Notes: generated from the letters alone by a model not told the origin. DNA of 64,000 bases from Magicicada septendecula (GCA_034769895.1 CM068373.1:203133964-203197963), one strand, 5' to 3'. Shown: positions 9,740 to 21,634, numbered from the stretch's first letter. Program-made: numbers and translations.

Positions 9740-10141
9740 GTCACTGTCTTGAAACGTCCCGTGTTGCGGACAGTTATACCAACGCTGGACAGCCAATGAT
9801 GGCGCCAGTAAATGTCGGGTGAGCGTAAGGTAATGTTCTGGTCAGAGTTGTCTTTGCGAATCAGTATTCCCTCTCTCTCTCTCCGTTTTGTGCTGTATGG
9901 CTCGATCGGTCCTCGGAGAGGTGTTGCTCCGTCGACGGCGAACGACACAGTGACTCCTGTCCTCACCGTGTCGCTCGTATTAAAGTGGTGGTAAGGGAAG
10001 GATGGTAGAGGGTGGGGGTTAAGGAACGAGGAGGGGGAAAGTAATAACGCATATAATGTTAGTCAATACGTGTATTGTCAAAACCAAGAAAACAACACAC
10101 AAAAATACAAAAGTGTTACAAAATTACGTACAAACAATAAT
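9740..10141. other. Non-coding spacer
   Basis: No gene is seen. It contains a short CT microsatellite (about 9869-9881) and an AT-rich stretch next to the following gene's stop. Confidence 0.4.
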
Positions 10142-10450
10142 TTATATTCTTTCAATAGTGACGACTGCTACACGATCTCGTTGTCCGTTGTATTGTAGGT
10201 ACAGCATGTCCGCTTGTACGCCTTGCAGTTCCTCGTCCGTAAACAGCTTTGCGTATCGTTTCGGCAGGTAGACCTTGAGTAATCCCGCGCCGTCCGTTCC
10301 TCTAGTTATAACGGCTGCCAGTGAAGGTCCGTACCGCGTCGTCTCGTTCCGCAACAGGCGAATCGGATACTTCGTCCACGTTTGTAGGTCCTGACATCGT
10401 GCGTACTCGTACACGGTGACGCTCCCAAATTTCTGTACAAAGAATTCCAT
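10142..10450 (-). CDS. Small conserved Polinton protein, unknown function
   Basis: This is an intact frame. The ATG at 10450 (MEFFVQKFGSVTVYEY) is preferred because family members start at an equivalent MEFF/MECF. The frame stays open to 10576 without clear need. Features are TRYGPSLAAV, VYLPKRYAKLFTDEEL and a closing LYLQYNGQRDRVAVV strand. The FLPKRY-type motif recurs in a short protein found near the polymerase in insect Polintons. The beta-rich pattern could be an OB-like nucleic-acid-binding fold, but that is a guess. It lies between integrase and polymerase. Confidence 0.55.
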   Translation of the reverse strand: MEFFVQKFGSVTVYEYARCQDLQTWTKYPIRLLRNETTRYGPSLAAVITRGTDGAGLLKVYLPKRYAKLFTDEELQGVQADMLYLQYNGQRDRVAVVTIERI

Positions 10451-10576
10451 CTTTGCTTGGTCGCTTGCTTGCTTAGAAGGTCCGCTGGTTGCGATGAGCT
10501 GCTTGCGACTGTCGACCCAGGAGTGATCTGTATAGCGAATGAGCTCCTCGTTTATGTAGACGGACGGTCCCCCCAC

Positions 10577-10837
10577 CCCTCCCTATTCTACTCTTGCATG
10601 TAACTATTGCACAACATCCTGTCAACACGTATTGCACTATACTGTTTCACAATATGACGCATCGGTTATATCGATCGAACCGTGTCGTAATGAGTAACGG
10701 TGATATGGCGCAGCAGTACTGTTCCGGTAACCGGGTCAAGGATTGTGAAAAACTTGTGAAAAAACTTCCTATATACATATATATATATCTTCCTACTCCT
10801 CCTCCTCGTTCTCCTCCTCGTCCGCCTCTAACATTCT
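10577..10837. other. Non-coding spacer
   Basis: No gene is seen between the polymerase stop and the small conserved gene. It contains an ATATAC/TATATAT run (about 10768-10789) and a CTC-rich stretch. Confidence 0.4.
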
Positions 10838-13800
10838 TCACGCGTACCGAATCACGCTTTCGCGGTTCGCGGTCCGTATCACGCTGGGCCGTCGTCGTTG
10901 TCGTTGTTGTTGTTGAACCGTCGCACGTCCACCCTCTTCTATCTCGCGAATTTTGTAATGACCGTACGCTAACGTTCTCTGTCCGTCGTCCAAGATGTAT
11001 CTCTTGTCGTCGTACGGCGATAACGACAGTTTCACAATCTGGCGCGTGTAGAGTCGATGGTCTTCGCTGCGTATGATCTGCGCGGACATGTACGTTTGTC
11101 GGTTACTCGACGTCGTCGTCGCCGTCGGTGGCAGCAAACAGCGTTTGTAATCCGCGTGAGTTAACCGGTTCTGTATAGCCACTCGCGGTACACATTTCGC
11201 TACGCGCTTCTCCGTTTTCTCACCGTCGTCCTGCAACACCAGTAGCGAGTACGATTTCGCGCGCAAGCCGACGAATTCGACGATAGGTTTCGCGTGCGTT
11301 TCGTCTTTAAACGTTCCCAACCGTTTTTTATTTACCGCACTATAACAAGGATGGATCGCGGGATATTCAGACGTATCGAATAAATGTAGGTTCTCGTTAA
11401 TGTCCTCGTTCACGTTATCGGTGCGTATATCATATAGCAAAGAGTCCGTTTCGGTCATACACAATCGCACACGCGGTCCATACTTCGCGACAATAAATTC
11501 GTAGTGAAAACTGTACATTATGTGTTCACTGATGTCCAGCACGGTGAATCCTACGTACAGCGGACGGTTGAGATATATGGTTCTCTTTTTCATCATTACG
11601 CCTACAAAGTCTTTGTTGTACACGTTCGCGTGCACGAATCTCGGGCTCGCGATCAGTGTTAACATTTTACGTTCGATGGTGACTAAACGAAAATCTATAC
11701 GTTTCCGGATGTTTTCTAACGATTTGCCGTACACCGCGTTAATCATTAGTTTAAAAAAGTCTTTTTCGAAATCGTTTACCGTGGCTTTCCGTTTCTCCGT
11801 GTTAAAGTCAATGAACGGCTTCATCCACGCACTCTGACGGAACGCTAACAAGCGATTAACGGCTTTCAATATAATCACGAGTTTTAGGTACAGCTGCAAC
11901 GTTCTATAGTGGACGATATAGTTTGTCTTATCCTCGAGACTGGTGATTAGTTTCTCTACAGTGCCGGTGATGGGTAAATTGAAATTCTTTATATAGTTAA
12001 AACGTTTGCTGTACGCGGAAAATTCGTGCTCGCCGACCTTTCTGCGTTTCGGCGCTAGCGGGTAGTCCGAATTTAGGCCCTGTAGCCGGCGGGGATAACC
12101 TAGATCGACGTTGAGGATGTAGCCGATTTCGTCTTCAGTGCCTACCGTACTCAAATCTAACGCGTCGATTTCTTCACGTTCCAGCCATCGGAATCCGGAG
12201 TGAGGTAACGGCAGTCTCATCGCGGGGGTTTGTACAGTCCAGGTAGAAGAGGTAATTGTTTCGCGTTCGCGATCGTAGTCCGGTACGTAAGGGTTGTTGG
12301 CCTTGGCGTATCTCCTGGGCACCATCGCGGTACCCCCTCTTACCCCGCTCTCCGTGAACAGGTACATGTCTATATCTTGTAGTAGTTCCAGTCGAATCCC
12401 TGTCATTTTCAACATGGCGTTCCACGCGAGTCACGGCGCGGAGTACACGTTGCACGGATCGATTTCGTAGTATTGCAGGCTGGTTTCGCGGAAGTTTTCG
12501 AATACGTCGACCAACAGCAACACGTCGGTTTTCAGGTAGAGGTTGTGATACTCGCCTAACGTTCGCATCCCGAAAGCCGTCCACACGTTTTGCGCGTGCG
12601 CGTAATCTTCGTCCGACACGGAAGTCTCGGCAAGACGGTTGTAGAAATGTTTCGGCGCGGGCAGAGACACGTCCTCGAACTTCCTTTCGTCCGTCACGTA
12701 CTCGTACGGGTAGACCCCCTTTCTGACCAGCAGTTCAACGCGTTCTTCGTCTTCGTCTTCGTTGTTTCCGTCCGTTCGCATGCACTGGCGTAGTATTTTA
12801 AATTTATCTTTTCGCAAGTTCTTCGCCAACTTTTCCAACGACGCGTTCATAAACTGCGCGGAATCGAGAAAGCGGAGGCGGCCGAGGGACACGGACACGT
12901 ACCGCTCGCTGGTCGTGGCTATACACTTGATTTCGTCGTGCTTGAATTTCCCGAACGCTTGATCGAGATGATGGCAATCGTAGCCGCGCAGGTTATGGAA
13001 GAAGACGGGAACGTGTTGCGGCACGTTGTAGTTTAAATTGCACGCATTGTGCGCGGCTCCCAAGTACTCGCCCGTCACGTGATCGTGGTTTCGCAATTTG
13101 TCGCCCGCGTCGCCGTGCTCGATACTCTTCTTGCACAGATGACAGGTGGTGGCAATCTGGAAATCGCGTTCGTTGTCTTCGGTCATGTGGAGCGGTCTGT
13201 CGAAATAGCGTTCGAGTCGCTGCACGCCTTCGCGAAGAGTCCGGAGAAACGTCTCCACCACGTCATTACCGCCGCCGCCGCTGCGGTACAAGACGGGTTC
13301 TTTCACGGCTTTCCCCGTCCAATCGACGATCACGTAGCAGAAACTGCACGGGACGTGATGCGCGATGTCCTGCGAGTGAGATCAGTCCCCTTCGCGCGTT
13401 CATTCGGACACTGGGCGAAGAAAAGTATCAAAGTCCGCGTAAACCGTGTACGGTACTCTGTGACACTTAGTGTAGTCCTTAAAATACATATGGCCGTGTT
13501 TTCCGGTCGGCAGTTCGACTTTTTGTGTTCCGTGAGGCGTGTAGAGTACCTCGTGACCCTCGAGTCGTTTTCGCGCCATTTCAGGATTCGTATTGTCGCG
13601 AAATCGTTGCAGGCAGTAATTGCAGTGAAATGAAACCGACTTATTTTTCGTTAGTGTGTACAGTAAACGGGACAAGTTTCTAATGACGCAATAATGTTTG
13701 AGCCCTTCCCCGTTGCTCAGTAATAATAGATTCATGTGCGTCCTGTCTTTATGGTCGGTTATCCTAATAGGGTACACTTCCTCTTTTATATATCCGGACT

Positions 13801-14022
13801 CGTTAATTTCGATTTCGTACCCGAACACGTTCACCAAAATGTTCGCGTTTTGTCTTTCAATTTTTTTAATTTGGGTCACCGGCATCGGATAGTCGATCCC
13901 CTCCATATTCACATCGTTTTCGTACTGTCTGTATCGAGACACGCGTTGTGGGTTATTCGCGATCGGATGTAACCCGGCTAAAACGGACCAGAGGAAGCAT
14001 TTCTCGTCGTGTAGATTTGCAC
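10838..14022 (-). pseudogene. Protein-primed family B DNA polymerase, N-terminus interrupted
   Basis: It would replicate the element. The visible order is DEKCFLWSVLAGLHP; a zinc-binding HCNYCLQ region; exonuclease I YTVYADFDTF (family usually DFE); a CHLCKK...NHDHVTGEYLGAAH block; exonuclease II FFHNLRGYD; polymerase motif A YILNVDLGYP; motif B KLMINAVYGKSLEN; and motif C MTETDSLLY (family usually DTDS). All three long open pieces are in one frame, separated only by three TGA codons (near 13400, 13385 and 12428). The 5' end is cut at 14022 by the gypsy insertion. The rest of the N-terminus was not identified on the far side. Confidence 0.85.
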
Positions 14023-15850
14023 TGTAACCCCTCTTTATCTTAGACTGGTAAAAAAAAAGATTTTTTTTTTTTTTTTTGAAAAGAGGGGCCACAAGTTAAT
14101 TAGAACTAGACCAAAGCCTAGAGAAGCTAAAAATGCGCTGGATCCAGTGAGACGGGACTTGCAATGAAAACTCATAAAATTAACAATTAATAAAATCCCT
14201 TTTATTATTCTATCTCCTTTTTAAAAACAATATTAACAACAAAATCAATAAATATAACAGTCAGAATCTATTTTCCTCTTAAATCGTTAATAAAAATAAT
14301 TTATTCTCTTTAAATAACGTCACCTGAAAATTATTAATAAATATAAAATTTACTTTCTATCTTCTGGTTAAAATGATCAATTGAAACTTAATTGAGATAA
14401 ATTTTTATAGACTTCTTGATAATATTAATTAGAATAACTAATTCTCAAACAAAATTAATTAAAATTAAATAGAGACAAATCTACATACTCTTTATTAAAG
14501 TTAATTAAAATAAATTACTTTCTTAGAAGAAATATTCATCAAAATTTAATTGAGATAGAATAAATTAATGTCATCAAAAATTAAATGGATATATAACCCT
14601 ATGTTTCATCTTTTCTTTTATAAGAACCCTATATCTAACTCCCCCAAAAATACACCCAAATGTACAATACATATAAAACCCCACAAAATACACACACAAA
14701 TATACAATACATCACATGTTCCACAATACAGTACAATTATTACAGAGATCTCTTGGCACGCCCTTTTCTTACCCCCATGAGGTACATTATTAATTATTTC
14801 ATGGAAATCCATGTTAGGATTACAATTCTTAATTTGTGCCTAACACATTACATGTGTATTAGATTATACATATGCAACTCCAATAGTCCCCAGGACATAA
14901 TAAATTAAAAAATTTGGCCAAGTGCCTAATACTATTATAAAATACGGCCACACTGGGCACTTATACTGGGAGAAATAAAAATTTAGAAAACAATGAACAC
15001 CCCAGTTATCATAATTAATTAATAGAATTTATATATATATAGTCTGAATATTTTGTGCCACGTGGTTGAGATAGGTTATATCTGATTACATCATTTCTAC
15101 TATATAAATTAATACTTTTTGCATTTATTTTAGTCTCAATTTTAGTGCCTTAGTTAGGACACGTGAATTTAATATTGTATTACTATGTTTAAAAAAATTA
15201 CCTTTAAATTACGTATTGCACAATGACCATGAGGTGACTCAAAAAGGTTATCAGAAATTCACTTACTGTGGCCTATTAAACAAGTTTTTCTTTAGTAAAA
15301 CTTTAAATACATAATTATAAAAATATAGGCGAGACTTACCGCAGTTCTATTTAGATCTTAGCCTATCGTAGGTGGAAGAATGGTGTAACAAATTTCTTCA
15401 TCTGTCCGGAAGAAACGACGCAGCCGATTTTGACGAGGTTTGGAGCGAGACAAACTTTGCATAAAACGTTATTTCCGCTTGGAACTCGCAAACCGGGTTT
15501 CTCGCTAGAGGTCAGCACCTCTCAAGCGCTCTAGATTCACGCAGTAATATTTCTTATCTCCACTGCTAGGGTGCAGCACTAATTAAACCGCTTTAAATAC
15601 TGTACTGCATTTAACGTTTACCTAACGTTAAATACTGAACATGCGCCGATTCTATCCTAGACTCGGCACACCCTCACCAAAAAGGGCAACATAGTTGCCT
15701 CAGAGTTAAACGCCGGGAGGGTACTCTGCAGTGTACCCCCTCCCCAAAAGAACCCAGTGGTCATCGTGATTAGGTCGGCCCAGCAGCACTTGCTCTCAGG
15801 AGAACAGAGGCTCAGAAAGAAAACGAAAGAGACGAAAGAAGGTATGTAGT
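14023..15850 (-). repeat. 3' LTR of the gypsy element
   Basis: Read on the minus strand, segments of this AT-rich region align in order with 45150-47864 of the tandem unit: GAGCCTCTGTTCTCCTG near its start, a GGTAAGT splice-donor-like site (15334-15340), CCAGCGCATTTT, CTTCTCTAGGC and a closing GAGGGGTTACA. In the unit the same region directly precedes a primer-binding site, so it is an LTR. It contains no gene. Confidence 0.7.
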
Positions 15851-16031
15851 ATGTAAGTGTGCGGGTGCTGCACGCTGACCTGATCAGGGCCAGCCCACAG
15901 CAAAGAGGGACAGCTAAAAAAAATCAAAGAAGAGTTGTGACGTCACAGACTTCCGACCTCCTGAGGCTTGTCCACTAAAGCCAGAACACGACTGCCAACT
16001 TAACAGGGCATCTGCCCTATCTCTACGGGGA

Positions 16032-19000
16032 CTAACCCCCTTCAAAAGTCCTCGATTGCCCCCGACAGCGCTCCAATTTAGAAATGTGGCTTACCACTAT
16101 TTTAGCATCGTCCCCCGGTACGCCCAGCTGGGCCGTCACCGGTGACGTGAATCCCAGGATGCGATATGGCCCCGACCAGCGGTAACACAACTTTGCGGCA
16201 CGTTTGTCTGCGGCTGAGCTGAGTGGGTGGCTTTGGCAATACACCCAGTCACCAATTCGGAAGGGGTTTGGAATTCGCCCCTGATTATAACGCCGACGGA
16301 CCCGCTCGTGCGCTCGCAGCAAATTCTTCCGAGCTTCCTTCCACCTCTCCGCTGTTTTATTATTGGGCTCCCGCGGCAGAAGATCTTCGATATTCCACAA
16401 ATTGGTCAACGGGAGTGCGGGCGAGAATCCAAACAGGATTTCAAAGGGCACGGCCTGATGACTATCGTGTCGGGCCGTGTTGAAAGCTAATTGTAACCAC
16501 TTCAGATTCTGATCCCAGGTGGTTTGTTGCTCTGCGTGATAAGCAATCAGGGCGGACCGGAGATTCCGATTGAATCTCTCCGCATGGGACGGTTGTGGGT
16601 AATAAGGGGAAGTGGTTACGTGTTTGATCCCACTGGCGAAACACATACGCCTGAATTCACCTGAAATAAACTGCGGGCCATTGTCCGAAACAATGATGGT
16701 CGGAAGACCGAAATGCTGAAACACATTGTTCTGTAGCGCGTTAATGGTTAAAAGAGCGGTTGCCTGCCGTAAGGGCAGTAGCCAGGCAAACTTAGAAAAA
16801 GCATCCACACAAACAAGCAGGTAAGCATTACCTGACTTGCTACGGGGGAACGGCCCCACGTAGTCGATGAACAACTTCTCCATCGGTCTGCTCGCCACCT
16901 CAGATGACAACAACCCTAGCTTGGTGTTCTGGGCAGGCTTGCTCAAGCCACAAAGATGACAGCTCTTAACCCTTGTCGCGATATCCCTATCCATGCCCTT
17001 CCAGATAAAATGTTTCCTAATACTGGAAATGGTCTTAGAAATTCCCTTGTGGCCTCCTATTGGGGAATTATGGTAATAACTGAAGACCATGGGCATTAAC
17101 TTGCTAGGCAGCACGATCTTAGGGGCACGTCCTTTTCTCTCTCTACAACAGAGAACTCCCTGGGGCAAGAAATAAGGGGCCTGTACGTTACCCTCCTTGA
17201 TATTTTGGATGACTGGACCCAGCACTTCGTCGTTTAACTGATGGGGTAACACATCAGTGAAGGCTAATGGAAAGTCTAAAAGAACGGAACAGGGTTGCTC
17301 AGATTGGGCATCACTGGGTTGGGAAAACATGCGGGACAAGGCATCTGCAACCACATTTTGAGATCCCCTAATGTGTTGCACGGTGAACTTAAAGGATGAG
17401 ATCTTCACCACCCATCTACCAATTTTACCCAGTTGCCGGGGATGCGCCAGAAGCCAAGAGAGAGCCTGATTGTCGGTCTCGAGCAGGAACTCAGCATGTT
17501 CCAGGAAACGCCTGAACTTGTCTAGAGCGTACACTACAGCTAAACACTCTAGCTCATAGACAGATGATTTTCGTTCTTGCTGGGTCAATGTCCGGGAAAT
17601 AAAAGCCACAGGCTGCCTAGCGTCGTCTACAACTTGGGATAGAACCGCCCCGAGCGCAACCGAACTCGCGTCCGTCTGCAGTATAAACGGCTTCGAAAAG
17701 TCGGGCATCCGTAACACCGGTGGGGAGTTGATAGCTTCCTTCAAGGTGTTGAAAGCTTTTTGTTGGTTTTCACCCCATGTAAATTTGGCGCCCTTCTTCC
17801 TCAGTTCGTTCAAGGGTGCGGCAATCTCGGCGATGTTAGGTATGAAACGTCGGTAAAAATTTACCATTCCGACGAATCTCGCTATACCCTTCGCATCCCT
17901 AGGCGGAGGAAAGTCACGGATGCCCTGTGTCCTCTCGGGGTCTACCGTAACGCCCCGGTGTGAAACTAAGTGGCCCAAGAAAGAAATACTCTCTTGGGCG
18001 AAACGAACCTTCTCGGGATTGACAGTGAGACCAGAAATACTTAACCGACCCATCACTTCTCTGAGATGACCCAGATGATCATCGAAGGTCTCGCTATATA
18101 CTAATAAATCATCAAGATAGTTAAACACGAAGCGGAATTTCACATCGTGAAAAACCGTATCGAGAAGACGAGTGAGTGTCTGGGCCCCCACAGCCAAACC
18201 CATGGGAACCCTTGTGTACTGGTACAGATTCCAGGGTACACAAAAGGCCGTATATGGTCTACTCTCTTTGGCCAGCGGAATTTGATGATAGGCCGCGTTA
18301 AGATCGATAATAGTAAAATATCTGGCCCCACTGAACCAATCAAAGGCCGAATGTAAATCTGGGAGGGGAACAGAATCCACCTCTATATTGGAATTCAACT
18401 TCCGATAATCTATTACCATTCTTTGCTTGCCCCCATGCTTTGGTACTAAAAATGCTGGACTGGCATAGCTCGAATGAGAAGGTTCAATTACCCCTTGTTC
18501 TAACAATTCTTGAACCTTCTCTCGCAGAATGGTCATCTTCGGAGGAGCGAATTTATACGGGTGTGACCTTACTATTTTGGAATCTGTGAGGCGTATCTTG
18601 TATTCCAGCAGGTGTGTGAGTCCCAAGGTAGGAGTTAACACCTCGGGAAATTCCTCACACAAATGGTCTAAGGCCTTCTGCTGGGATGGAGTGAGATGAT
18701 CTCGTGCAGAATCGGGACAAGCTACTTCTTGGATACCCGGCTTTGCGCCCTGGTACCCAAGGAACGGAATTAGAACTTCACGATTAAACTTAAAGAAACA
18801 TTGGTGCGCTTGGATGTCCAGCACGAGACCACTTTTTGCGATGAAGTCGGCACCAATTATACAATCCACTCCCAGAGCAGGAGAAACCAGAAAAGGCTAC
18901 ACCCACGAAAACCCATCGATTTTAAATTTAAAGGTGATAACCCGGGAGATAGGCAAGATTTCCCGGGATGCAGTCCAGCATACTGCAGATGACAAGTTCG

Positions 19001-19205
19001 ACTCCTTAATCAAGCCCTGCTTTTCAAGGTCCGCGTATACCCGAGATGAGATGATGGATCGGGCCGAACCGGAGTCAACTAAGGCTCTGAGCTGACCCCC
19101 TTTTACCTCGAGCGACAGAAAGGGGCATACTGAAAGGGGTTGCGAGGTAGTGGACCGGACCTTGATGTCGGAAGAGTTAGATGCTAACAATTGCCTGGAG
19201 GTCAT
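16032..19205 (-). pseudogene. Gypsy Pol: protease, reverse transcriptase, RNase H, integrase (one amber stop)
   Basis: From ATG 19205 the protease region has LVDSGSARSII. A TAG at about 18887 interrupts it, and the same frame resumes with a DCIIGADFI segment. The RT follows with FVFNYLDDLLVYSE (YLDD catalytic box) and the FLGHLVSHRGV motif, then RNase H (LQTDASSVALGAVLSQ), the integrase zinc finger (HNSPIGGHKG ... CHLCGL) and a D,D,E core (FIDYVGPFP, VSDNGPQF, AERFNRNL). The C-terminus has the usual GPYRILGF domain. Gag ends at 19265 in another frame, so pol would need its own expression strategy. Apart from the one amber codon it is complete. Confidence 0.9.
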
Positions 19206-19264
19206 CGGAAGTTGAATAGATTTAGGAGCGGGGGGAAGACATCCTCCGAAATATCTTCCCCTGT

Positions 19265-20347
19265 CTATTTAGCTTTTGGTGCTGGTCTAGACAAAGGTGG
19301 TGCTGGACGCGCGCGCCCTCGAGTGCAATTTCTAGCCACGTGTCCCGGGCGGTTACAATTGTAGCAAACAACCGCATTCGTTTGCTCGCGATTTCGAGCT
19401 GGCTGGGCCTGTCGGGGGAAGAAAGGCTCCCTGGGTCCTTCCGATCTCTGAGGTCTTGGTTCTTCTCCTCTACCGTCTCCCCTCGCGTGGTCGCTCATCT
19501 GGATGGCCTTGGTCATGACGCACAGCCGGTCCAGGTCCGCAAACCACCGCGTCCGCTCTGCAAAAACTAGACGCAATCGGTCCTCGGAGGAGACGCCGTC
19601 GAGAATATTTTGGACCACTTCCTCCTCCGACATGCCCAGTCCCAGAATTCGAGCTACCTCTCGGATTCTTTGTACATATTGGGCTAAACTTTCGCCCCGC
19701 GCCTGCACTCGATAAAAGTGTCGATGTCGCAACTGCTCCATTAATCTACCGGGGACGAACGTCCCCAACACCACCCGGTGGAACTCCGCCACTCCACCTT
19801 TACGACGCATGACCTCCGCCACCCTCTCAGCCATTGTTCCGCGACAATAAGGGAATATGAGTTCGAGCACCGTACGATCGGACATGCCCGGGTAGTCTAC
19901 CAACTGGAAGACGGTCCTAAAAAAAGGTAAAAGTTTTTCTGCCTCCAGTCCATCTACGACTGGTAGTTGTTGGATAATGTAAGACAGTGGATTGGGCAGC
20001 TTATGGTAAGACGCCGCCCCCAAACCGGCGAGAACAGGTTCTATTTCTCTATAAGAGGAATCTACGGCTGAGACCACGGACTCAGCAACTGGAACCGGCG
20101 TAGATGGTCTAGCCGGTTGAGACCCTTGGAGGGTCGAGGTGATCAGCTGTATCAGTTCATTTATGTTATGGGCCGGCACAAGTTCGCCGCCTTGTGCTTG
20201 AAGATTCTGCAGCCTGAGTATCACATGCTGCAGACGTTGCCGGATTCGCCGGACGCCGATAGAGCACCCCGGCCCCGCCTCCAAACTTTCTACGCAGCGA
20301 GCTAACTCTCGCAGCTCCTCCCACTTCTCATTATAACATCCAAGCAC
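19265..20347 (-). CDS. Gypsy Gag (N-terminus uncertain)
   Basis: This is an open frame of 360 codons with no ATG at its beginning; the first codon shown is GTG, and a TAA lies a few codons further up. An N-terminal helical region (about 1-115) is followed by the capsid-like domain: YHKLPNPLSYI, IFPYCRGTMAERV, FYRVQARGESLAQYV, FAERTRWFADLDRL. A CCHC zinc knuckle follows (CYNCNRPGHVARNC, about residues 330-343), and the protein ends in a Pro/Arg tail. The capsid region is clearly related to the frame in the 6.3-kb units. The missing start fits a 5'-truncated element or an unannotated splice. Confidence 0.8.
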   Translation of the reverse strand: MLGCYNEKWEELRELARCVESLEAGPGCSIGVRRIRQRLQHVILRLQNLQAQGGELVPAHNINELIQLITSTLQGSQPARPSTPVPVAESVVSAVDSSYREIEPVLAGLGAASYHKLPNPLSYIIQQLPVVDGLEAEKLLPFFRTVFQLVDYPGMSDRTVLELIFPYCRGTMAERVAEVMRRKGGVAEFHRVVLGTFVPGRLMEQLRHRHFYRVQARGESLAQYVQRIREVARILGLGMSEEEVVQNILDGVSSEDRLRLVFAERTRWFADLDRLCVMTKAIQMSDHARGDGRGEEPRPQRSEGPREPFFPRQAQPARNREQTNAVVCYNCNRPGHVARNCTRGRARPAPPLSRPAPKAK

Positions 20348-20568
20348 CAGCAGTTCCCAGCTCTTTTAAACCCACCGTGCAATGTCCTGTCCCTCATTAT
20401 CAACCAGACACCACTTCTTTGTTTCATTGTGCACTGCGTAAGGCTTTGTTTTACGCAGACTGGATTCAACAACGCTGCCAGGTATCCGAAAATTGTTAGT
20501 GGGTTAATACTTAATATGTCTTACTTGTAGGTACGGGAAAGTGTCAGTCCAACAAAAGGAATCAGGTA
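20348..20568. other. Junction region between the gypsy element and the right arm of the Polinton
   Basis: No gene is seen. It holds the candidate target duplication (20436-20440) and an 8-bp-arm inverted repeat (CTGCGTAA ... TTACGCAG, about 20440-20464). No TGG-starting primer-binding site convincingly resembles a tRNA end. Confidence 0.4.
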
Positions 20569-21219
20569 ATGTTAATATCACCATCGTATTATCCGATAGC
20601 TGTAAACGTTTTTAAAAAATTACACTTAAAAGATTTAGTGAATTGCTATTACGTATCAAAAAACTTCAGATATTTTGCTTGCCAACGATTAGCACGTTTA
20701 AATAACAACGAGTGGAAATGTATTTCAAGATCATTTGAGTTATTAACAGAAAACTTCATTAAAGAATTCAAAGATAAAGTTATTTGGCAACATGTTTCTT
20801 TGTTTCAAGTGTTGTCAGAACCCTTCATTAGAGAGTTTCAAGATAAAGTATCCTGGATGTATATTTCATTAAAACAAAATTTAAGCGAGGAATTTATTAT
20901 TGATTTTCAACATAAACTTAATTGGTATGCTATTTCATGTTCCCAGAAATTAAGCGAGGATTTCATTCGGAAATATAAAAATAATTTCAATTGGGATTGT
21001 ATATCGAAATATCAAACATTAAGCGAAGGGTTCATAAGAGAGTTCAAAGCCAGTGTTAACTGGCTTTATATCTCGCTATCTCAAAAATTAACCGAAGAAT
21101 TTATTCGCGAATTCGAAAACAACGTTAATTGGAATCTTATTTATTTAAAACAAAACCTAACAAAAACTTTTATCGATGAATTCAAGCATAAAGTTAATCG
21201 AAATTATTTTAACTTATAA
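20569..21219 (+). CDS. F-box-like protein with about six 25-28-residue repeats
   Basis: This is an intact 216-codon frame from ATG 20569. Residues about 8-45 (YPIAVNVFKKLHLKDLVNCY then VSKNFRYFACQRL) look like an F-box. After NNEWKCISRS come about six repeats of the form LSE-x-FI-x-EF-x-x-K-V-x-W-x-x-IS-x-x-Q, for example LSEDFIRKYKNNFNWDCIS. F-box plus this repeat type is seen in large DNA viruses, where such proteins can redirect host ubiquitin ligases. That role here is inferred. It lies inside the right terminal repeat, on the opposite strand to the virion genes, and is bracketed by similar 22-bp sequences (20524-20545 and 21272-21293), as if it were a mobile cassette. Confidence 0.65.
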   Translation: MLISPSYYPIAVNVFKKLHLKDLVNCYYVSKNFRYFACQRLARLNNNEWKCISRSFELLTENFIKEFKDKVIWQHVSLFQVLSEPFIREFQDKVSWMYISLKQNLSEEFIIDFQHKLNWYAISCSQKLSEDFIRKYKNNFNWDCISKYQTLSEGFIREFKASVNWLYISLSQKLTEEFIREFENNVNWNLIYLKQNLTKTFIDEFKHKVNRNYFNL

Positions 21220-21634
21220 TTATACGTTGTGCAATCATGTATCACTTGTCACCTGCGATATGAGTTTCTTGCTTTTAGGTACGAGAAAGCGTCGAAGGAT
21301 GGGACCAATTGTATTTTCTTCGTAGCAACAACAACAACAATCTTCACATATTTAAATTTTATTTCTATGAAGGATTTCCTTATTGAATTTCAAATCTCAC
21401 CTATTAAATTTTCTGGCATATAGAATGCACTTGTCAGTCATTTATCACTGTGGAATGTTAACTACAATGCACAGTTATACACAAACAATATATATGCATA
21501 GTTATATTTAGTTAATCATACTGGTGGACGGGTGCATTAAATTTTGTCATTCATGATTACGTGACGGAGAATGAGTTGGCAGTGTTTGTTTACAGTACAC
21601 CCAGCATGCGTGATGATTGGTTGAGCCTGACTAC
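21220..21634. other. Non-coding sub-terminal region, right arm
   Basis: No convincing gene; AT-rich. It contains the second copy of the 22-bp repeat that brackets the F-box-like gene (21272-21293). Confidence 0.4.

Larger units (their letters stand above)
14023..20440 (-). mobile_element. Ty3/gypsy-type LTR retrotransposon, 5' end missing, inserted in the polymerase gene
   Basis: Gag and pol frames run leftwards. The left edge is placed at TGTAACCCC at 14023, where similarity to the end of the 6.3-kb units' leader stops and polymerase coding sequence begins. The right edge is uncertain: there is no LTR and no primer-binding site upstream of gag. A TGCAC at 14018-14022 recurs at 20436-20440 and may be the 5-bp target duplication, implying a 5'-truncated insertion; alternatively the 5' LTR was deleted later. 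Its Gag and terminal region are related to the tandem units at 45-64 kb. Confidence 0.75.

Noticed and set aside
20440-20500. TGGCAGCG-type sequence as the gypsy primer-binding site
   Set aside because: On the minus strand it starts TGG, but it does not match a tRNA 3' end that I can name, and the related units use an initiator tRNA-Met site instead.
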